Source of the DNA: Paenibacillus sp. YPG26
GTDB taxonomy: Bacteria > Bacillota > Bacilli > Paenibacillales > Paenibacillaceae
DNA: 64,000 bases
Direction: 5' to 3'
NCBI RefSeq assembly: GCF_023704175.1
Contig: NZ_CP084530.1
Span: 1,944,001 to 2,008,000, forward strand
Shown piece by piece: positions 63,042 to 64,000 of the stretch; position 1 is the first letter of the stretch, and every line of letters starts with the position of its first letter. Both the position numbers and the translations under genes were made by a program. The notes beneath the pieces are model-generated. The model had not been told where the DNA came from and ran no database searches. It worked only from the letters and a program-made list of their open reading frames with translations.

Positions 63042-64000
63042 AATGTTATCACAGCAATTAGCGGAGCAGAGTGCGTTAACGCGGCTTCTCAACGCTTATT
63101 TGCGAGAGGTACATGGTACCCCGGTGACTGGAAATAGGTTGGAGTTAGAACTGCCATTTACACGGCGAATGATGCTTCTGGAGTTCAGCCACATTTCTGC
63201 CGGGGGCCATCACAGGTACGTCTTTCCTTTAACAGGCAGAGACGCGAATGAAGAGAGAGAGGTCTATTCACTTAATTCACGTAATGCCATTGAGTGGCTG
63301 TTGGCAGAAGTGGGTGCTTCCGACTCGGACACCTTGACGGCAGTAGGCAGAATTGCAGATCTCCGCAATCAAATTTATAACAGTATAGACAAGACCACAT
63401 TCTATGTTCTCCAGCGGTTACAACACGATCAACAGCAGTCACCAGGGGGAGCAGTGGAATATCAGAATTATTCCGTCCTTCGTTCAGAGCAATCCTTGCT
63501 CTTCGGCCATCCCTTTCATCCTACTCCCAAGAGCTCGGAAGGCTTCACAGAGGATGATCTGCGCCGCTATGCGCCAGAAATGCACGCTTCATTCCAACTA
63601 ACCTGGTTCGCGGTTCATCCCGAATTGTTCCGTGAGGAGTGGTTAGAGGGGAGTGCTCTAAAGTCAGATTGGCAGAATGAAGAAGACAAGCGGCAGGAGG
63701 AGATTAAGGCTCTTTATCAATTACATGGACGTAATGCTGAAGATACAGCAGCGCTCACTTCTTATCGGTTGCTGCCCACTCATCCATGGCAATCTGAATA
63801 CTTGTTACAGCAGGCTAAGGTCCGCAGCTGGATACAGAGCGGTAAGCTGAAATTTCTAGGGAGTCTTGGGCCAGAGCAGTATCCAACTTCCTCTGTAAGA
63901 ACAGTCTGGTCGCCGGAGCAATCATTCTACTTGAAGCTGCCAATACATGTGCGAATAACGAATTTTATTCGTACGAACAATGAGGAACAGTACAAACGGT
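63010..64000 (+). CDS. IucA/IucC-type siderophore synthetase, 5' part
   Basis: Open to the window end; 330 codons visible from ATG at 63010, overlapping the MFS 3' end by 32 bases (ATG at 63031 possible). Family motifs: FGHPFHPTPKSSEGF (ATP-binding), LLPTHPWQSEY, YPTSSVRTV and LKLPIHVRITNFIR. NRPS-independent synthetases join carboxylates such as citrate to amines. With SbnA-SbnB next to it, an amide between citrate and 2,3-diaminopropionate is the likely product. SbnC, SbnE and SbnF are all of this family; which one it matches cannot be said from the N-terminal half. Confidence 0.9.
   Translation, partial: MSIKQEVMSDEMLSQQLAEQSALTRLLNAYLREVHGTPVTGNRLELELPFTRRMMLLEFSHISAGGHHRYVFPLTGRDANEEREVYSLNSRNAIEWLLAEVGASDSDTLTAVGRIADLRNQIYNSIDKTTFYVLQRLQHDQQQSPGGAVEYQNYSVLRSEQSLLFGHPFHPTPKSSEGFTEDDLRRYAPEMHASFQLTWFAVHPELFREEWLEGSALKSDWQNEEDKRQEEIKALYQLHGRNAEDTAALTSYRLLPTHPWQSEYLLQQAKVRSWIQSGKLKFLGSLGPEQYPTSSVRTVWSPEQSFYLKLPIHVRITNFIRTNNEEQYKR

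Noticed and set aside
1..64000. CRISPR arrays, insertion sequences, tRNA or rRNA genes
   Set aside because: No regularly spaced repeats, transposase frames or RNA gene signatures were seen on reading the window.

Overview
The window looks like chromosomal DNA of a Bacillota species of the order Bacillales, most likely Paenibacillus or a close relative. The evidence is moderate GC content, strong GGAGG-type ribosome binding sites, frequent GTG and TTG starts, sigma-A-like promoters, a THI-box riboswitch, an ECF-sigma promoter before pspA and Fur boxes of Bacillus type. The genus is an inference from overall gene character, since no marker RNA is present. I see no rRNA, tRNA, CRISPR array, insertion sequence or prophage. 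Both ends cut through genes.

Layout. 1-395 is the tail of an FtsJ/RlmM-like methyltransferase. 428-10880 is a tightly packed nine-gene Tad-like (type IVc pilus/secretion) cluster. It opens with a Ser/Thr kinase fused to a ParA-like domain, then a CpaB/SAF protein, two further ParA/TadZ-like proteins, a TadA/CpaF ATPase, a fused TadB-TadC membrane platform and four small N-terminally anchored pilin-like proteins. 11049-12596 is an ABC-F ATPase. 12633-16852 is a TPP-riboswitch thiamine operon (tenI-thiO-thiS-thiG-thiF). It is followed by an orphan response regulator with a degenerate receiver, an NlpC/P60 hydrolase, thiamine pyrophosphokinase and a TRIC-like channel. 20003-25948 holds an esterase and the pyruvate dehydrogenase operon. 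26113-31574 holds thyA-folA, gltD and topB.

31590-38946 contains a HAD hydrolase, an ArsR-type regulator, and a module of lone ABC ATPase, VCBS-repeat lipoprotein, two-component pair, double GNAT protein and a previously hidden 48-codon membrane ORF. 39028-43856 is the glycogen locus, with glgC divergent from glgB-glgA. 44045-47981 holds an amino-acid ABC importer, a LysM/3D-domain secreted protein and a polysaccharide deacetylase. 48128-52246 holds pyrK-pyrD with an LpdD-like gene, then a pspA-DUF4178-DUF4247 envelope-stress cluster behind an ECF-type promoter. 52395-55913 holds moeA-mobB, a XerS-like recombinase and a GNAT protein.

55916-64000 is an iron-acquisition island. Two FecCD permeases are divergent from a siderophore-binding lipoprotein, with a consensus Fur box between them. 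A small LuxR-type HTH protein follows. Then a second Fur box leads an sbnA-sbnB-MFS-IucA/IucC operon, which should make a 2,3-diaminopropionate-containing NRPS-independent siderophore of staphyloferrin B type.

The main candidates for something not well described are the kinase-led Tad-like apparatus with three degenerate-P-loop ParA-fold proteins, the ABC-ATPase/VCBS/two-component module, and the small genes at 38800, 49758 and 59104. All annotation rests on reading the sequence and on family knowledge; no database search was run.
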